64,000 nt of DNA from contig NZ_PGFZ01000002.1 in the NCBI RefSeq assembly GCF_002923755.1, forward strand, positions 73,704-137,703. Reading direction: 5' to 3'. This stretch comes from Methylovulum psychrotolerans (GTDB lineage: Bacteria; Pseudomonadota; Gammaproteobacteria; Methylococcales; Methylomonadaceae). The position numbers and the translations under genes were made by a program. Shown piece by piece: positions 37,658 through 46,551 of the stretch. Position 1 is the first letter of the stretch; each line of letters opens with the position of its first letter. Under the pieces are notes generated by a model. It saw nothing but the letters and a program-made list of their open reading frames with translations. It did not search any database and was not told the DNA's origin.

Positions 37658-38563
37658 TTACGGTTTTTTTTTCGCTCTTGGGTGGGCTTTATCATAAATA
37701 TCAGCAAGATGCTGAAAGTCTAAATGGGTATAAATTTGGGTGGTGCTAATGTTGCTATGGCCTAGCAGTTCCTGGACACCACGCAAGTCTTGGCTGGCTT
37801 CAAGCAAATGGCTGGCAAAGGAATGCCGGAGCATGTGCGGATGCACGGCTTCGGCAATGCCTTTTTTCTGACACCAGACCTTTAGCCTCAGTTCAATATT
37901 GCGTTGCCCTAAACGGCTCCCCTTGGCGGCGATAAACAGGGCGCTGTCTTCGGGTTTGGCGTATTTTTGCCGTTGTGGCAACCAATTTTCCAGGGCGGCG
38001 ATGGCTTTGCCGCCGATGGGCAGGTAGCGTGCCTTGTCGCCTTTACCGGCGCGTACCCGCAGCGAGTGGTCGCCTAGGTCGATATCTTCTAAGTTGAGCG
38101 CCGACAGTTCGCTCAGCCGTAAGCCGGAGGAGTAAAACAGCTCAAACATGGCGAGGTCGCGGACTTCCAGGATGGAACTGGTGCCGGCTTCGAGCAGGCC
38201 TTTAACTTGGTCGACATCAAGGGTTTTGGGCAGTTTACGCGCTTGTTTAGGGGCTTTGACGTGCTGTGCCGGATTGATGTTGGCGTATTGGTGTTGCAGC
38301 AGGTAGTGGTAAAAGCTTCGGATGGCGGAGAGTTCGCGCTGTAGGCTTTTACTGGCGATGCCTTGGCGATGGCGGCCGGCGATATGGGCACGGATGTCGG
38401 CGGCCTGTACGTCGCGCCATTGGGTAATGGCTTTGTCTGTGCAATAGCGGTACAGATTGGCCATGTCCAGTTGGTAGCTTTTGACGGTATGGCGGGAAGC
38501 ACGTTTCTCTTCGGCCAGCTGCGTGAAAAAGGCCGCCAGTTGCTGTTCGGCATCCGTGTGCAT
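37658..38563 (-). CDS. xerC: Tyrosine recombinase XerC
   Basis: XerC acts with XerD at the chromosomal dif site to resolve dimers. The 301-residue product has the N-terminal SAM-like domain (HTVKSYQLDMANLYRYC) and the catalytic domain with Arg in SSGLRLSELSAL, His-x-x-Arg in HMLRHSFASHLL, His in LLGHSNISTTQ and the nucleophile Tyr in IYTHLD. Its ATG overlaps the stop of the dapF-DUF484 gene (TGATG). This is the gammaproteobacterial dapF-DUF484-xerC operon, here with the first two genes fused. Confidence 0.94.
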   Translation of the reverse strand: MHTDAEQQLAAFFTQLAEEKRASRHTVKSYQLDMANLYRYCTDKAITQWRDVQAADIRAHIAGRHRQGIASKSLQRELSAIRSFYHYLLQHQYANINPAQHVKAPKQARKLPKTLDVDQVKGLLEAGTSSILEVRDLAMFELFYSSGLRLSELSALNLEDIDLGDHSLRVRAGKGDKARYLPIGGKAIAALENWLPQRQKYAKPEDSALFIAAKGSRLGQRNIELRLKVWCQKKGIAEAVHPHMLRHSFASHLLEASQDLRGVQELLGHSNISTTQIYTHLDFQHLADIYDKAHPRAKKKP

Positions 38564-40077
38564 CAGGAGGCTTTGAGCAGGGCGATAAAGCGGGTGCCGA
38601 CCAGTTCGCTCATTTGTTTTAAAAATAAATGTCCCATGCCTTCGACAAAACGGTCTTCTTCACGGCTACCGATGGCGAGTATGCCTTCCAGTTCGGTAAA
38701 CATCATCGGGATAATGGCGCAGGATTTTACATCGGCGGCGACGGCTTCGCCAAACAGTACCCGCGCTTGTGCCAAGGTTGGCCGTCCGCAGCCGGGTTGT
38801 TGGGTGGACAATTCTTTGATAAACGGTTTCAGTTTTTCGCTGTGCGGGGTGATAAATAGCTCGTCTAAGTGAGGGTGGCCGCCTTCTTTGATGATTCTGA
38901 TGGCGACAAAATCGGTCAGGAAATATTCGCACAGGGCGATATTGAGGTTTTTGACGGCATCGGCCAGGGTGGTGGCATCCAATAAGGCCAAAGACAGTTT
39001 GTGCATACGCATGATGGAGGTATCGTTATCACGCGCTATGTCGATCAGCTCGGTCAGCTGGTTTTCCATTTCGTGATGGCGGCTACGGAATATTTCCAGT
39101 TGTTTGGAAATCAGCGACACGGCGTTGCCGCTGGGGTGGGGGATGTGAATTTGTTCTAGCAAGTTAAGGTGTTCATTGAAAAATTCGGGGTGTTTTTGTA
39201 GGTAACGTTCGACTTGGCCTTCTGACAGTTCCGATAGGTAGGGTTCGTTCGTCAGGCTGATGTTGCCGTCGAATACGGAAATGGCAGGGCCGGTCATTAA
39301 GACCGGTTCGCCCCGTCCGTCCCAGTGGATTTTGAGAGTGCCGCCCGGCAGTTCGACGCTGACATTGTGGTCGAGCAGATGCTGTTCTATGCCGATGACG
39401 ACCGCCGCGCAGGCGCCGCTGCCACAGGCCAAGGTTTCCGCCGCGCCGCGTTCGTAGACCCGCAGTTTGATATGTTGGCGGTCCAGCACCTGCATAAAGC
39501 CGATGTTGGCGCGGGCAGGGAAGACGGGGTGGCTTTCTAAGGCGGCGCCGATGTCTTTGACTTGCGCGGTGCGGATGTCGTTGACTTGGATGACGGCGTG
39601 GGGATTACCCATAGAGACCGCGCCAAAGGCTTTTTCGGTATCGTTTACCGCGACGGTATAAAACTTGGATTCCTGTTCCGCTTGTAGGGGGATTTCGTGG
39701 GGGGCGTGGCGTGGCACCCCCATATTGACGGTAATGAGGCCGTCATCGTCAAAATAGAGAGTCAGTTGTCCACAGTCGGTATCGACACAAATGGCGGCTT
39801 TATCGGACAAACCTTTGTCACGGACAAAGCGGGCAAAGCAACGGGCGCCATTACCGCACTGTGAGACTTCGCCACCGTCAGCGTTAAAGATGCGGTATTT
39901 AAAATCGGCGTTGGCATTGATGGGCGGCTCCACCAGCAGCAATTGGTCGAAACCAATGCCGAAATGGCGGTCTGACATAAAGCGTATTTGTTCCGGCGTT
40001 AAGCTAATGGTTTGAGAGATGGCATCAATGACTACAAAATCATTGCCCAACCCTTGCATTTTTGTAAAGTTAATCAT
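38563..40077 (-). CDS. dapF: Diaminopimelate epimerase fused to DUF484 protein
   Basis: One open frame of 504 residues joins two proteins that are normally separate. Residues 1 to about 276 are DapF, which converts LL- to meso-diaminopimelate for lysine and peptidoglycan: [18 protein letters not shown], the catalytic cysteines in SQCGNGARC and [12 protein letters not shown], and the usual end GPAISVFDG. From about residue 285 the DUF484 protein follows at once ([23 protein letters not shown], then [14 protein letters not shown]) and runs through a GAF-like domain. There is no stop or start codon pair between them. DUF484 has no settled function. Confidence 0.93.
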   Translation of the reverse strand: MINFTKMQGLGNDFVVIDAISQTISLTPEQIRFMSDRHFGIGFDQLLLVEPPINANADFKYRIFNADGGEVSQCGNGARCFARFVRDKGLSDKAAICVDTDCGQLTLYFDDDGLITVNMGVPRHAPHEIPLQAEQESKFYTVAVNDTEKAFGAVSMGNPHAVIQVNDIRTAQVKDIGAALESHPVFPARANIGFMQVLDRQHIKLRVYERGAAETLACGSGACAAVVIGIEQHLLDHNVSVELPGGTLKIHWDGRGEPVLMTGPAISVFDGNISLTNEPYLSELSEGQVERYLQKHPEFFNEHLNLLEQIHIPHPSGNAVSLISKQLEIFRSRHHEMENQLTELIDIARDNDTSIMRMHKLSLALLDATTLADAVKNLNIALCEYFLTDFVAIRIIKEGGHPHLDELFITPHSEKLKPFIKELSTQQPGCGRPTLAQARVLFGEAVAADVKSCAIIPMMFTELEGILAIGSREEDRFVEGMGHLFLKQMSELVGTRFIALLKAS

Positions 40078-40209
40078 CGTTTATCCATCATTTACGGGTA
40101 GGTGGAAGCTTTTGGATGTGTCGTTATGGGCGGTCAGTCCGTTTGTTAAAGTGGGACTTTAGAAAATTGGTAAGCTAATGTAAAGGTACTATGTCACTTT
40201 TTAAGGTTT

Positions 40210-41118
40210 TTATTTTTTGCCGACCACATAAACCCCTGCCAGTACCAAAAAAGTGCCGGCTATTTGCAGGGCGGTAATGGCTTCTGCCAAGACAAAGTGC
40301 GCCAGCGCTAAGGTGGCGATGGGGCCTATGGTGCTGATGATGGAAGCCGAACTTGCGCCAATTTTGCGGATACCGGCATTCATTAAAAACGCGGGCAGTA
40401 CGGTTGAGAAAATCGCCATCAGCAAAGCCAAGCCATAAATTTTTAACGGCCACTGGGTCAGTTCCAAGCCGTGGCTTAAGCCAAAATGCACTAAGGTCGC
40501 CAAACTGGCGACGGTCATGGTGTAAGCGGTAAAACGTGCGGCACCGATACTGTGCGTCATGACACCGCTGCCCATGGTAAATAAGGCGAAGACAATAGCG
40601 CTGCCCAGCACTAAGGCTGAGCCTAACCAAATAGCTTGATTGGTGAGTGACAGTTGTTCGATAAACACCAGCAACATCCCCGCATAGCTTAAGGTTAGCG
40701 CCACGCCGACGCGTAAGGTGATATGGCGCCGATAAAATAGGGCTGAAAAAAGTACAACCAAGGTCGGGTATAAGAAGAGGATAACCCGTTCTAACCCGGC
40801 GGAAATGCTTTGCAGGCCAAGGAAGTCTAAGTAGCTGGCAATATAATAACCCATTAAGCCTAAGGCAGTGATGGTTAGCCATTGTTTGCGGGTCATGGCG
40901 GCTTGTGTGGTCTGTTGTTGCCAGCCTGCGACGAGCAGAAAGAACGGTAGGGAAAATGCCATGCGCAAGGCCATTAGGCTAATGGCATCGATTGGGGTGT
41001 CTTCGGCGTAGGCGAGCTTAATCAGGATGGCTTTTGCGGAAAAACCAAAAGCACCCAATAGCACCAGCGTGAAGCCAAGCAGGTGCTGGCGGCGTTCGGT
41101 GGCAGCGGTCTCAATCAA
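40210..41118 (-). CDS. EamA/DMT family transporter
   Basis: This inner-membrane protein of 302 residues has about ten hydrophobic helices in two EamA repeats (LLGFTLVLLGAFGFSAKAI; SIISTIGPIATLALAHFVLAEA). The family exports metabolites such as amino acids; the substrate here cannot be told. Its start overlaps the end of the kinase-like gene upstream by 8 bases, so the two are probably translated together. Confidence 0.85.
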   Translation of the reverse strand: MIETAATERRQHLLGFTLVLLGAFGFSAKAILIKLAYAEDTPIDAISLMALRMAFSLPFFLLVAGWQQQTTQAAMTRKQWLTITALGLMGYYIASYLDFLGLQSISAGLERVILFLYPTLVVLFSALFYRRHITLRVGVALTLSYAGMLLVFIEQLSLTNQAIWLGSALVLGSAIVFALFTMGSGVMTHSIGAARFTAYTMTVASLATLVHFGLSHGLELTQWPLKIYGLALLMAIFSTVLPAFLMNAGIRKIGASSASIISTIGPIATLALAHFVLAEAITALQIAGTFLVLAGVYVVGKK

Positions 41119-42175
41119 GGGTGGCCTTATCGGGTGTCAGTTGTTTAATTAATGCGCTGAGTGCGGCCTGTTGGGCGGCGACTGAGGCGCAGAGCCGGAA
41201 TTGTGCTTGGGCGCGGTGCAGGTTTTGTTCGGGTGCAGATACTTTAAAGTAGCGGTTGCCTTGCAGGTAGTCGGTATAAAACCGCAAGCCCAGTTCAAAC
41301 GGCAATAATTCGATGGCAGCATACAGGTAGGCGTAGTCGTCGGGGCTGAAAAATGCCCCCGCTTCGCTAAGGTAGCCTGTTAAAATCGCCGCGCCGATGT
41401 CCAGGTTAAAGTGGTCAGTAACGGGGTCGTGGCAGCATGAGCGTAGGCAGTCGCCAATATCATAATGCACCAAGCCAGGTTTGACGGTATCTAAGTCTAT
41501 CAGGCTGACAATACTGGCGGTGTCTTTAGCAAACAAAAAATTATTCAGTTTAGGGTCGCCATGGATGACCCGTAAATATAGGCGACCTTGTTGTTGGGCG
41601 GTTTCTAAGCGGTCGGCACGGTCTTGAAAGTTGCTGATGAAGTCGGCACAAAACGGGTCGGTTCCGCAGGTTTGGCTGCTAATGTTATGATAATGGTTTA
41701 AATAAGTCGGGGTGATGTGGAAACCCGGCAAGGTGTCGTGCAGGCTTAAGGGGTTAAGGTTGCTGAGCAGGCGATGGAAATGCCCCAACGCGTAGCCAGT
41801 TTGTCTGGCATCGTCTAGGTTGCGTAGGGACTCCAGGCTTTGGGTATTGGCGATAAAGCTTTGCGCCCGCCACAAGCCGCCTTGGCTATCTTGGACATGG
41901 CTTTCGCCAGCCGCCGTGTACACGATGGCGGGGATTTGCAGCCGTGCCCCAGGCTGTTGCCGGATATGCTTGCTGAGTACCGATAAGTTGGCGTTAATCA
42001 GCAAAGGCTGGGGGAATACCTGTTGGTTGATGCGTTGTAAGACAAAGTGCCGCCCATCCGTAGTGCTGACTAAAAAAGTGTCGTTAATTAGGCCATTGCC
42101 CAACGGCGCAAGGGCGCAGGCGGACGCGTCAAATTGGCGGGCAATGTGGTGGGGGAGGCTGGTTTCTGTCGTCAT
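41111..42175 (-). CDS. Phosphotransferase family (APH-like) small-molecule kinase
   Basis: The 354-residue product has the aminoglycoside-phosphotransferase/choline-kinase fold. The nucleotide loop region is LGNGLINDTFLV, the ATP-site segment HFVLQRINQQVFP, the catalytic loop LRVIHGDPKLNNFLF and the metal Asp LIDLDTVKPGLVHYDIGD. The pattern resembles bacterial N-acetylhexosamine 1-kinase-like proteins, but the substrate is not certain. It is the first gene of a two-gene unit with the EamA transporter. Confidence 0.8.
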   Translation of the reverse strand: MTTETSLPHHIARQFDASACALAPLGNGLINDTFLVSTTDGRHFVLQRINQQVFPQPLLINANLSVLSKHIRQQPGARLQIPAIVYTAAGESHVQDSQGGLWRAQSFIANTQSLESLRNLDDARQTGYALGHFHRLLSNLNPLSLHDTLPGFHITPTYLNHYHNISSQTCGTDPFCADFISNFQDRADRLETAQQQGRLYLRVIHGDPKLNNFLFAKDTASIVSLIDLDTVKPGLVHYDIGDCLRSCCHDPVTDHFNLDIGAAILTGYLSEAGAFFSPDDYAYLYAAIELLPFELGLRFYTDYLQGNRYFKVSAPEQNLHRAQAQFRLCASVAAQQAALSALIKQLTPDKATLD

Positions 42176-42349
42176 GGTAACTAATTTAACTTATTTGCGG
42201 CTTGGCGTTAAGTGTTAGTTTTTGGTTTAAGGGAGGCGAGGCGGGTTATTGTTGGGTTTTGGGTGGCTTGGCGGCTAAAAAGGGCGGTTGGGTAGGGTAT
42301 ATTGGCCGACAAAAACAATGCCATATTAAGCCAAAAAGAGGATAACACA

Positions 42350-42619
42350 ATGCAAATCCCCGCCGAATTGGATAGTCAGCATTTGGAAAAGTTAGGGGTG
42401 CTGGAGCAGACACTCAAAAAAAATACGTCTGAGTTAATCGCTTTCGCTATTGATGAAATAGATAAGGCGAGGTACATGCCAATGGAAGGTGAAAGGGTTT
42501 TAGCAATTTTGCAAAAAACAGGTTATTTAGGCGGTATGCCGGATGTCACTGATTTATCGGAAAATTATAAAGACTACTTGGCTTGGGATGATAAGGGGCT
42601 ACCGTGCAAAGGTCTTTAG
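42350..42619 (+). CDS. Orphan antitoxin-like protein, 3' end formed by a repeat
   Basis: The 89-residue product starts after AGAGGATAACACA. The N-terminal half (LEKLGVLEQTLKKNTSELIAFAIDEI) has helix-turn-helix-like character. ILQKTGYLGG and the later DLSENYKDYL resemble the C-terminal region of antitoxins found beside PIN-type toxins. The last codons (GLPCKGL, then stop) lie inside the palindrome at 42599-42633, and no toxin gene follows. The repeat seems to have replaced the normal end of the gene and the toxin. Probably a remnant of a toxin-antitoxin pair. Confidence 0.6.
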   Translation: MQIPAELDSQHLEKLGVLEQTLKKNTSELIAFAIDEIDKARYMPMEGERVLAILQKTGYLGGMPDVTDLSENYKDYLAWDDKGLPCKGL

Positions 42620-42633
42620 CCTTTGCACGGTAG
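42599..42633. repeat. Dispersed palindrome, GTGCAAAGG family
   Basis: A perfect 14-bp stem, CTACCGTGCAAAGG, loop TCTTTAG, CCTTTGCACGGTAG. The stop codon of the preceding antitoxin-like gene lies in the loop. Related to the copies at 18559, 25825 and 28016. Confidence 0.82.
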
Positions 42634-42663
42634 CCTAAACGGGCGTGTCGGTGTTAGGCTTTG

Positions 42664-43275
42664 TTACGGCTGTGTCAGTTTACCCGCCACCAACGCCAAT
42701 AACTGCCTTAACGCTTGCCCGCGATGGCTGAGGGCGTTTTTCAGTTCCGCAGGCAGTTGTGCGGATGAGCATTGTTGCTCCGCCACCCAAAACACCGGAT
42801 CGTAACCAAAGCCGCGTTCGCCGACAGGCTGGCGCAAGATGTGTCCTTCCCATACGCCTTGGGCGATGAGGGGGCAAGGGTCTTCGGCGTGTTGCAGCAG
42901 GGCGAGGACGCAGACAAACCTTGCCGTGCGCTGCCCGTCCGGTACGTCCGCCAAGGCGCTGAGCAGTTTTTGCACATTGTCTTGGTCGCTGGCCGCTTCA
43001 CCCGCATAACGCGCCGAGCGGACACCGGGCGCACCGTGTAAGGCATCGACGATCAGCCCGGAATCGTCGGCAATGGCGGGCAGGCCGGATTGTAAGGCGG
43101 CGTTACGCGCTTTTAATAGTGCGTTTTCAACAAACGTGCAGCCGGTTTCGGGGCATTCGGCGACGTTAAACGCCGCTTGCGGCACAATGACTTGCCCCGC
43201 CAAAATGGCTTGGATTTCGCGGATTTTTCCGGCATTGCCGCTGGCTAAAACAATTTGTTGGCCTAGGGGGAACAT
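42664..43275 (-). CDS. rdgB: XTP/dITP pyrophosphatase RdgB
   Basis: This house-cleaning enzyme removes non-canonical purine nucleotides (dITP, XTP). The 203-residue product has the HAM1/RdgB motifs [16 protein letters not shown] at the start, the acidic site [19 protein letters not shown], and [10 protein letters not shown]. Its ATG overlaps the rph stop (TAATG), so it is coupled to rph. Confidence 0.94.
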   Translation of the reverse strand: MFPLGQQIVLASGNAGKIREIQAILAGQVIVPQAAFNVAECPETGCTFVENALLKARNAALQSGLPAIADDSGLIVDALHGAPGVRSARYAGEAASDQDNVQKLLSALADVPDGQRTARFVCVLALLQHAEDPCPLIAQGVWEGHILRQPVGERGFGYDPVFWVAEQQCSSAQLPAELKNALSHRGQALRQLLALVAGKLTQP

Positions 43276-43997
43276 TAACGGTAGGCCTCCAGCACCTGAC
43301 GTTGTTTTTCCATCAATTGGTTGATGCCGCCGCCTGCTAAGATCAGCATGGCATCCAATTCGTCTTTGCGGAAGGCGTGGCCTTCGGCGGTGCCTTGCAC
43401 TTCGATGAAGGCGCCGGCATCGTTCATTACCACGTTCATATCGGTTTCGGCGTTACTGTCTTCGGCATAGTCCAAATCCAAAACTGGGATACCGTTAAAA
43501 ATGCCGACCGAAATCGAGGCAACTTGGCCGTATAAGGGGTTGGATTTGATTTGCTTGCGTTTCATCATGGTTTTGACCGCCAATGATAAGGCGACAAAGC
43601 CGCCGGTAATCGCCGCCGTGCGGGTACCGCCGTCCGCTTGCAAAACGTCGCAGTCGATGGTCAGGGTGTGTTCGCCTAAGGCCTTTAAATCAACCGCCGC
43701 GCGTAAGGAACGGCCAATCAGGCGCTGAATTTCCAGTGTCCGCCCGCCTTGTCTGCCGTTACTGGCTTCGCGCCCCATGCGGCTGTGCGTGGAGCGGGGT
43801 AACATGCCGTATTCGGCGGTTATCCAGCCTTCGCCCTTGCCTTTTAAAAAGCGCGGTACACTACGGTCAACACTGGCGGTGCATAGTACACGGGTATCAC
43901 CAAATTCAACTAACACCGAGCCTTCTGCATGTTTGGTATAGCCACAGGTAAATGTTATCTCGCGCAGTTGATCGGGATTGCGTCCGCTTGGTCTCAT
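43275..43997 (-). CDS. rph: Ribonuclease PH
   Basis: This phosphorolytic 3' exoribonuclease trims tRNA precursors. It has 240 residues from the ATG at 43997 ([14 protein letters not shown]); an upstream frame from 44069 adds 24 residues not found in the family. Motifs present: [44 protein letters not shown], and the phosphate-site region [15 protein letters not shown]. It is divergent from yicC, as in E. coli. Confidence 0.95.
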   Translation of the reverse strand: MRPSGRNPDQLREITFTCGYTKHAEGSVLVEFGDTRVLCTASVDRSVPRFLKGKGEGWITAEYGMLPRSTHSRMGREASNGRQGGRTLEIQRLIGRSLRAAVDLKALGEHTLTIDCDVLQADGGTRTAAITGGFVALSLAVKTMMKRKQIKSNPLYGQVASISVGIFNGIPVLDLDYAEDSNAETDMNVVMNDAGAFIEVQGTAEGHAFRKDELDAMLILAGGGINQLMEKQRQVLEAYR

Positions 43998-44192
43998 AAG
44001 TTTTGTTCCGCCAAAATGAAAACCGCACAGTATACCTGAATTGGCGGTAATTCTGATGTAAATACACAAAGCGTTAAGAAAGTTAATCGGCCTATCTGCT
44101 GTTTACAAGCTAATCATAGTATAGTTGCACCTAAAATGGCGCGGCTTACAGATGTGCCTACCTTACATAACCCCATTCGCATTAGGTGAAAA

Positions 44193-45056
44193 ATGATAAA
44201 AAGTATGACGGCTTATGCCAGCCAGGAGGCGGAAATAGGAAGCTTGACCATTAATTGTGAATTGCGTTCGGTCAACCACCGCTATTGTGATGTCACAGTC
44301 AAGTTGCCGGAACGTTTACGGAGTGTAGAAGCCGACTTGCGCAGTCTGATTGCCGAAAAAGTTAGCCGTGGTAAGGTCGAATGTACGGTCAGTTATAAGA
44401 AAGCCAACGATGGGGCGGGTTTTAGCGTCAATTTGCAGGCGGTATCGACCTTGTTGGCAGCGACCGAGCAAATCGAGCAACTGATGCCGGCGGCGTTGTC
44501 GTTCTCGGCTTTGGATATTTTGGCGTTTCCGGGTATCCAACAAGAGCCGGATGTTGACCGCGAGGCATTGAATGCAGGCATTAAGCGCTTGCTTAAACAA
44601 ACCTTGGCGATCTTTTTGGAAGTCCGCCAGCGCGAAGGCGCGCAGTTGAAGATACTGATTGAAGAGCGTTGTTCAAAAATGCAGGGCTTTGTCGTCTCCG
44701 CCAGCGGGCGGATGCCGGAAGTGTTGCGCCTGATCCGTAACCGCCTGAAAGACCGGGTTGTCGAGTTGGTCGCGCAACCGGATTTTGACCGCTTGGAGCA
44801 GGAGTTGGTCATTCTGACGCAAAAGCTCGACATCACCGAAGAGCTGGACCGCTTAGACACCCATATCAGCGAAGTTTTGCGGGTGTTGAAGCAGCCCGAA
44901 CCCGTCGGCAGGCGTTTGGATTTTTTAATGCAGGAACTGAACCGTGAGGCCAATACCTTAGGGTCAAAGTCGGCGGATAAGGAAATGACCCAGATTGCGA
45001 TTGAGTTGAAGGTGCTGATTGAGCAGATGCGGGAGCAAATCCAAAACATTGAGTGA
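44193..45056 (+). CDS. yicC: YicC family endoribonuclease-like protein
   Basis: The 287-residue product begins MIKSMTAYASQEAEIGSLTI, continues with ELRSVNHRYCDVTVKLPERL and ends with the conserved RRLDFLMQELNREANTLGSKS and AIELKVLIEQMREQIQNIE. YicC proteins have been linked to RNA cleavage or decay in stationary phase. The gene is divergent from rph in the standard gammaproteobacterial order. Confidence 0.92.
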   Translation: MIKSMTAYASQEAEIGSLTINCELRSVNHRYCDVTVKLPERLRSVEADLRSLIAEKVSRGKVECTVSYKKANDGAGFSVNLQAVSTLLAATEQIEQLMPAALSFSALDILAFPGIQQEPDVDREALNAGIKRLLKQTLAIFLEVRQREGAQLKILIEERCSKMQGFVVSASGRMPEVLRLIRNRLKDRVVELVAQPDFDRLEQELVILTQKLDITEELDRLDTHISEVLRVLKQPEPVGRRLDFLMQELNREANTLGSKSADKEMTQIAIELKVLIEQMREQIQNIE

Positions 45057-45065
45057 TGTTTCAGG

Positions 45066-45184
45066 TGGTGTCATGTGGTGTCAAAATACTTTTAAGACTT
45101 TGAAAATAAGGTATTGTTCGTGTCAGGTTGTTGCATATAGTGTCATTTAACCGCACAATTGGTGTGTACCCAAGCGTGTACCCA
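45066..45184. repeat. Short tandem repeats upstream of the toxin-antitoxin pair
   Basis: TGGTGTCA occurs at 45066-45073 and 45076-45083 (10-bp period), and related GTGTCA words follow further on. GTGTACCCA occurs at 45164-45172 and 45176-45184 (12-bp period). They lie between yicC and vapB. They could be operator sites for the antitoxin or the edge of an integrated segment; the sequence does not decide. Confidence 0.45.
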
Positions 45185-45276
45185 ACACCGGATTGAGTGC
45201 AGTTTGACTGGTACACAGGGGCGGGTGCTGAACCCGCCAACAAACCCAAACACAAAACCCCAACGGAGCCAAAGCC

Positions 45277-45513
45277 ATGATGACCTTAGAGCTTGATGAC
45301 GATACTGCCCGATTATTGCATCAACTGATGGAACGCGAACACACGGGCGCGGTGCAATTGATCAGGCAAGCCCTTGCTGACTATTTGGGCGCGAAGCAAA
45401 CCGAGCCGCCGCCGGAACTGATGGCGGACATCATAAGCACGCTTCCTAAGCTGCCTTCCTTTGCTGGAGACCCTTTGACCATTCAACAGGCCATGCGCGA
45501 TGAATGGCGTTAA
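45277..45513 (+). CDS. VapB-type antitoxin, ribbon-helix-helix
   Basis: This 78-residue protein has an N-terminal ribbon-helix-helix-like DNA-binding region (MMTLELDDDTARLLHQLMER, then GAVQLIRQALADYL). Its C-terminal tail (PSFAGDPLTIQQAMRDEWR) would wrap the toxin. It overlaps the toxin gene by 14 bases, the classic coupling of antitoxin and toxin. Such antitoxins usually repress their own operon; tandem short repeats lie upstream. Confidence 0.78.
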   Translation: MMTLELDDDTARLLHQLMEREHTGAVQLIRQALADYLGAKQTEPPPELMADIISTLPKLPSFAGDPLTIQQAMRDEWR

Positions 45514-45859
45514 CTATTTGCTGGACACTAATATTATCCTTGGTATGTACCAACACAGCGCGGCAGTGATTGCCTTAATGCAAAGCAAGCAAGTAGGTAT
45601 TAGCCAATGCGCCTACAGTACCGTCACCCGTATGGAGCTATTGGGCTTTGTTGGCATAACAGAGCATGAGGAGCGGACGGTTAAGGCCTTGCTGGACAGG
45701 ATGACCTACCTAAGCCTAAGCCCCGCCATTGAGGAGCTGACCATCCAGTTCCGGCGGCAACACCGTACAAAACTGCCCGACAGCATTATTGCCGCCACAG
45801 CACAAGCCCACAGCCTTGAGCTGTTGACGTTGGACAAGGCTTTGCAGGCGAAGCTGTAA
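45500..45859 (+). CDS. vapC: VapC-type PIN-domain toxin
   Basis: The 119-residue product is a PIN-domain RNase. Acidic active-site residues are seen at Asp9 (YLLDTNIIL), Glu46 (RMELLGF), Asp94 (LPDSIIAATA) and Asp112 (LLTLDKAL). With the upstream antitoxin it forms a complete type II module. Some VapC toxins cut initiator tRNA or rRNA; the target here is unknown. Confidence 0.85.
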   Translation: MNGVNYLLDTNIILGMYQHSAAVIALMQSKQVGISQCAYSTVTRMELLGFVGITEHEERTVKALLDRMTYLSLSPAIEELTIQFRRQHRTKLPDSIIAATAQAHSLELLTLDKALQAKL

Positions 45860-45921
45860 AGCGGATATTAAAAACACGGTGCATTATTACCCGTCTATTC
45901 GTTAAAAATTGAGACTTAATC

Positions 45922-46551
45922 ATGACTTATCCTACCACCCTGTTACCCCAGTTAATCGAAGCCGTTGCCAATGCCATTGACGAAAATGCCGAGGCGGTGG
46001 CGGCGTTGGATCAGGCGATTGGTGATGGCGACCATGTGATTAATCTCCAGCGCGGGCTGGCGGCTTTGCTGGCGCAGCGCGAGGAATTGGGTTTGTTGAC
46101 GTGGTCGGCGGCGTGGCAAAAGATGGGTATGACCTTGATGTCGACGGTGGGTGGTGCGTCGGGGTCTTTGTTGGGGACGTTGTTTCTGGAGATGGCGAAA
46201 GCGGCGGCAGACCAGGCCTTGGATTTAAAGGGCTTTGCTGTCGTGTTTGCGCAGGGGGTTGAGGCGATGAAGCGGCGCGGCAAATCTGAGGCAGGCGAGA
46301 AAACCATGCTGGATGTTTTGGTGCCAGTGGCGGTTTATCTCCAGTCGGATGCCTGTACCGCCGCCGAGGGGTTAACCGGGGTGCAGGCGGTCGCTATAGC
46401 GGGGGTAGAGTCTACCCGCGCGATGTTGGCGACCAAGGGGCGGGCGGCGTTTTTGGCGGAACGTTCGGTCGGCCATATCGATGCGGGCGCAAAGTCCTGC
46501 CAGTTGATGATTTGCGCCATTAGCGCGGTGTTGTCAGCAGCCCCAACGTAA
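45922..46551 (+). CDS. dhaL: Dihydroxyacetone kinase ADP-binding subunit DhaL
   Basis: This 209-residue DAK2-domain protein carries the nucleotide and metal residues: LDQAIGDGDHVINLQRG (Asp ligands), STVGGASGSLLGTLF (nucleotide loop) and GEKTMLDVL. DhaL phosphorylates dihydroxyacetone bound to DhaK. It converges on dhaK with an 18-base overlap of 3' ends, unlike the usual same-strand operon. No DhaM phosphotransfer subunit is in the window, so ATP versus PEP use is unresolved. Confidence 0.9.
   Translation: MTYPTTLLPQLIEAVANAIDENAEAVAALDQAIGDGDHVINLQRGLAALLAQREELGLLTWSAAWQKMGMTLMSTVGGASGSLLGTLFLEMAKAAADQALDLKGFAVVFAQGVEAMKRRGKSEAGEKTMLDVLVPVAVYLQSDACTAAEGLTGVQAVAIAGVESTRAMLATKGRAAFLAERSVGHIDAGAKSCQLMICAISAVLSAAPT

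Noticed and set aside
45060-45276. Possible tRNA or full attachment site between yicC and vapB
   Set aside because: No cloverleaf can be drawn and no integrase gene is present; only short tandem repeats are supported.
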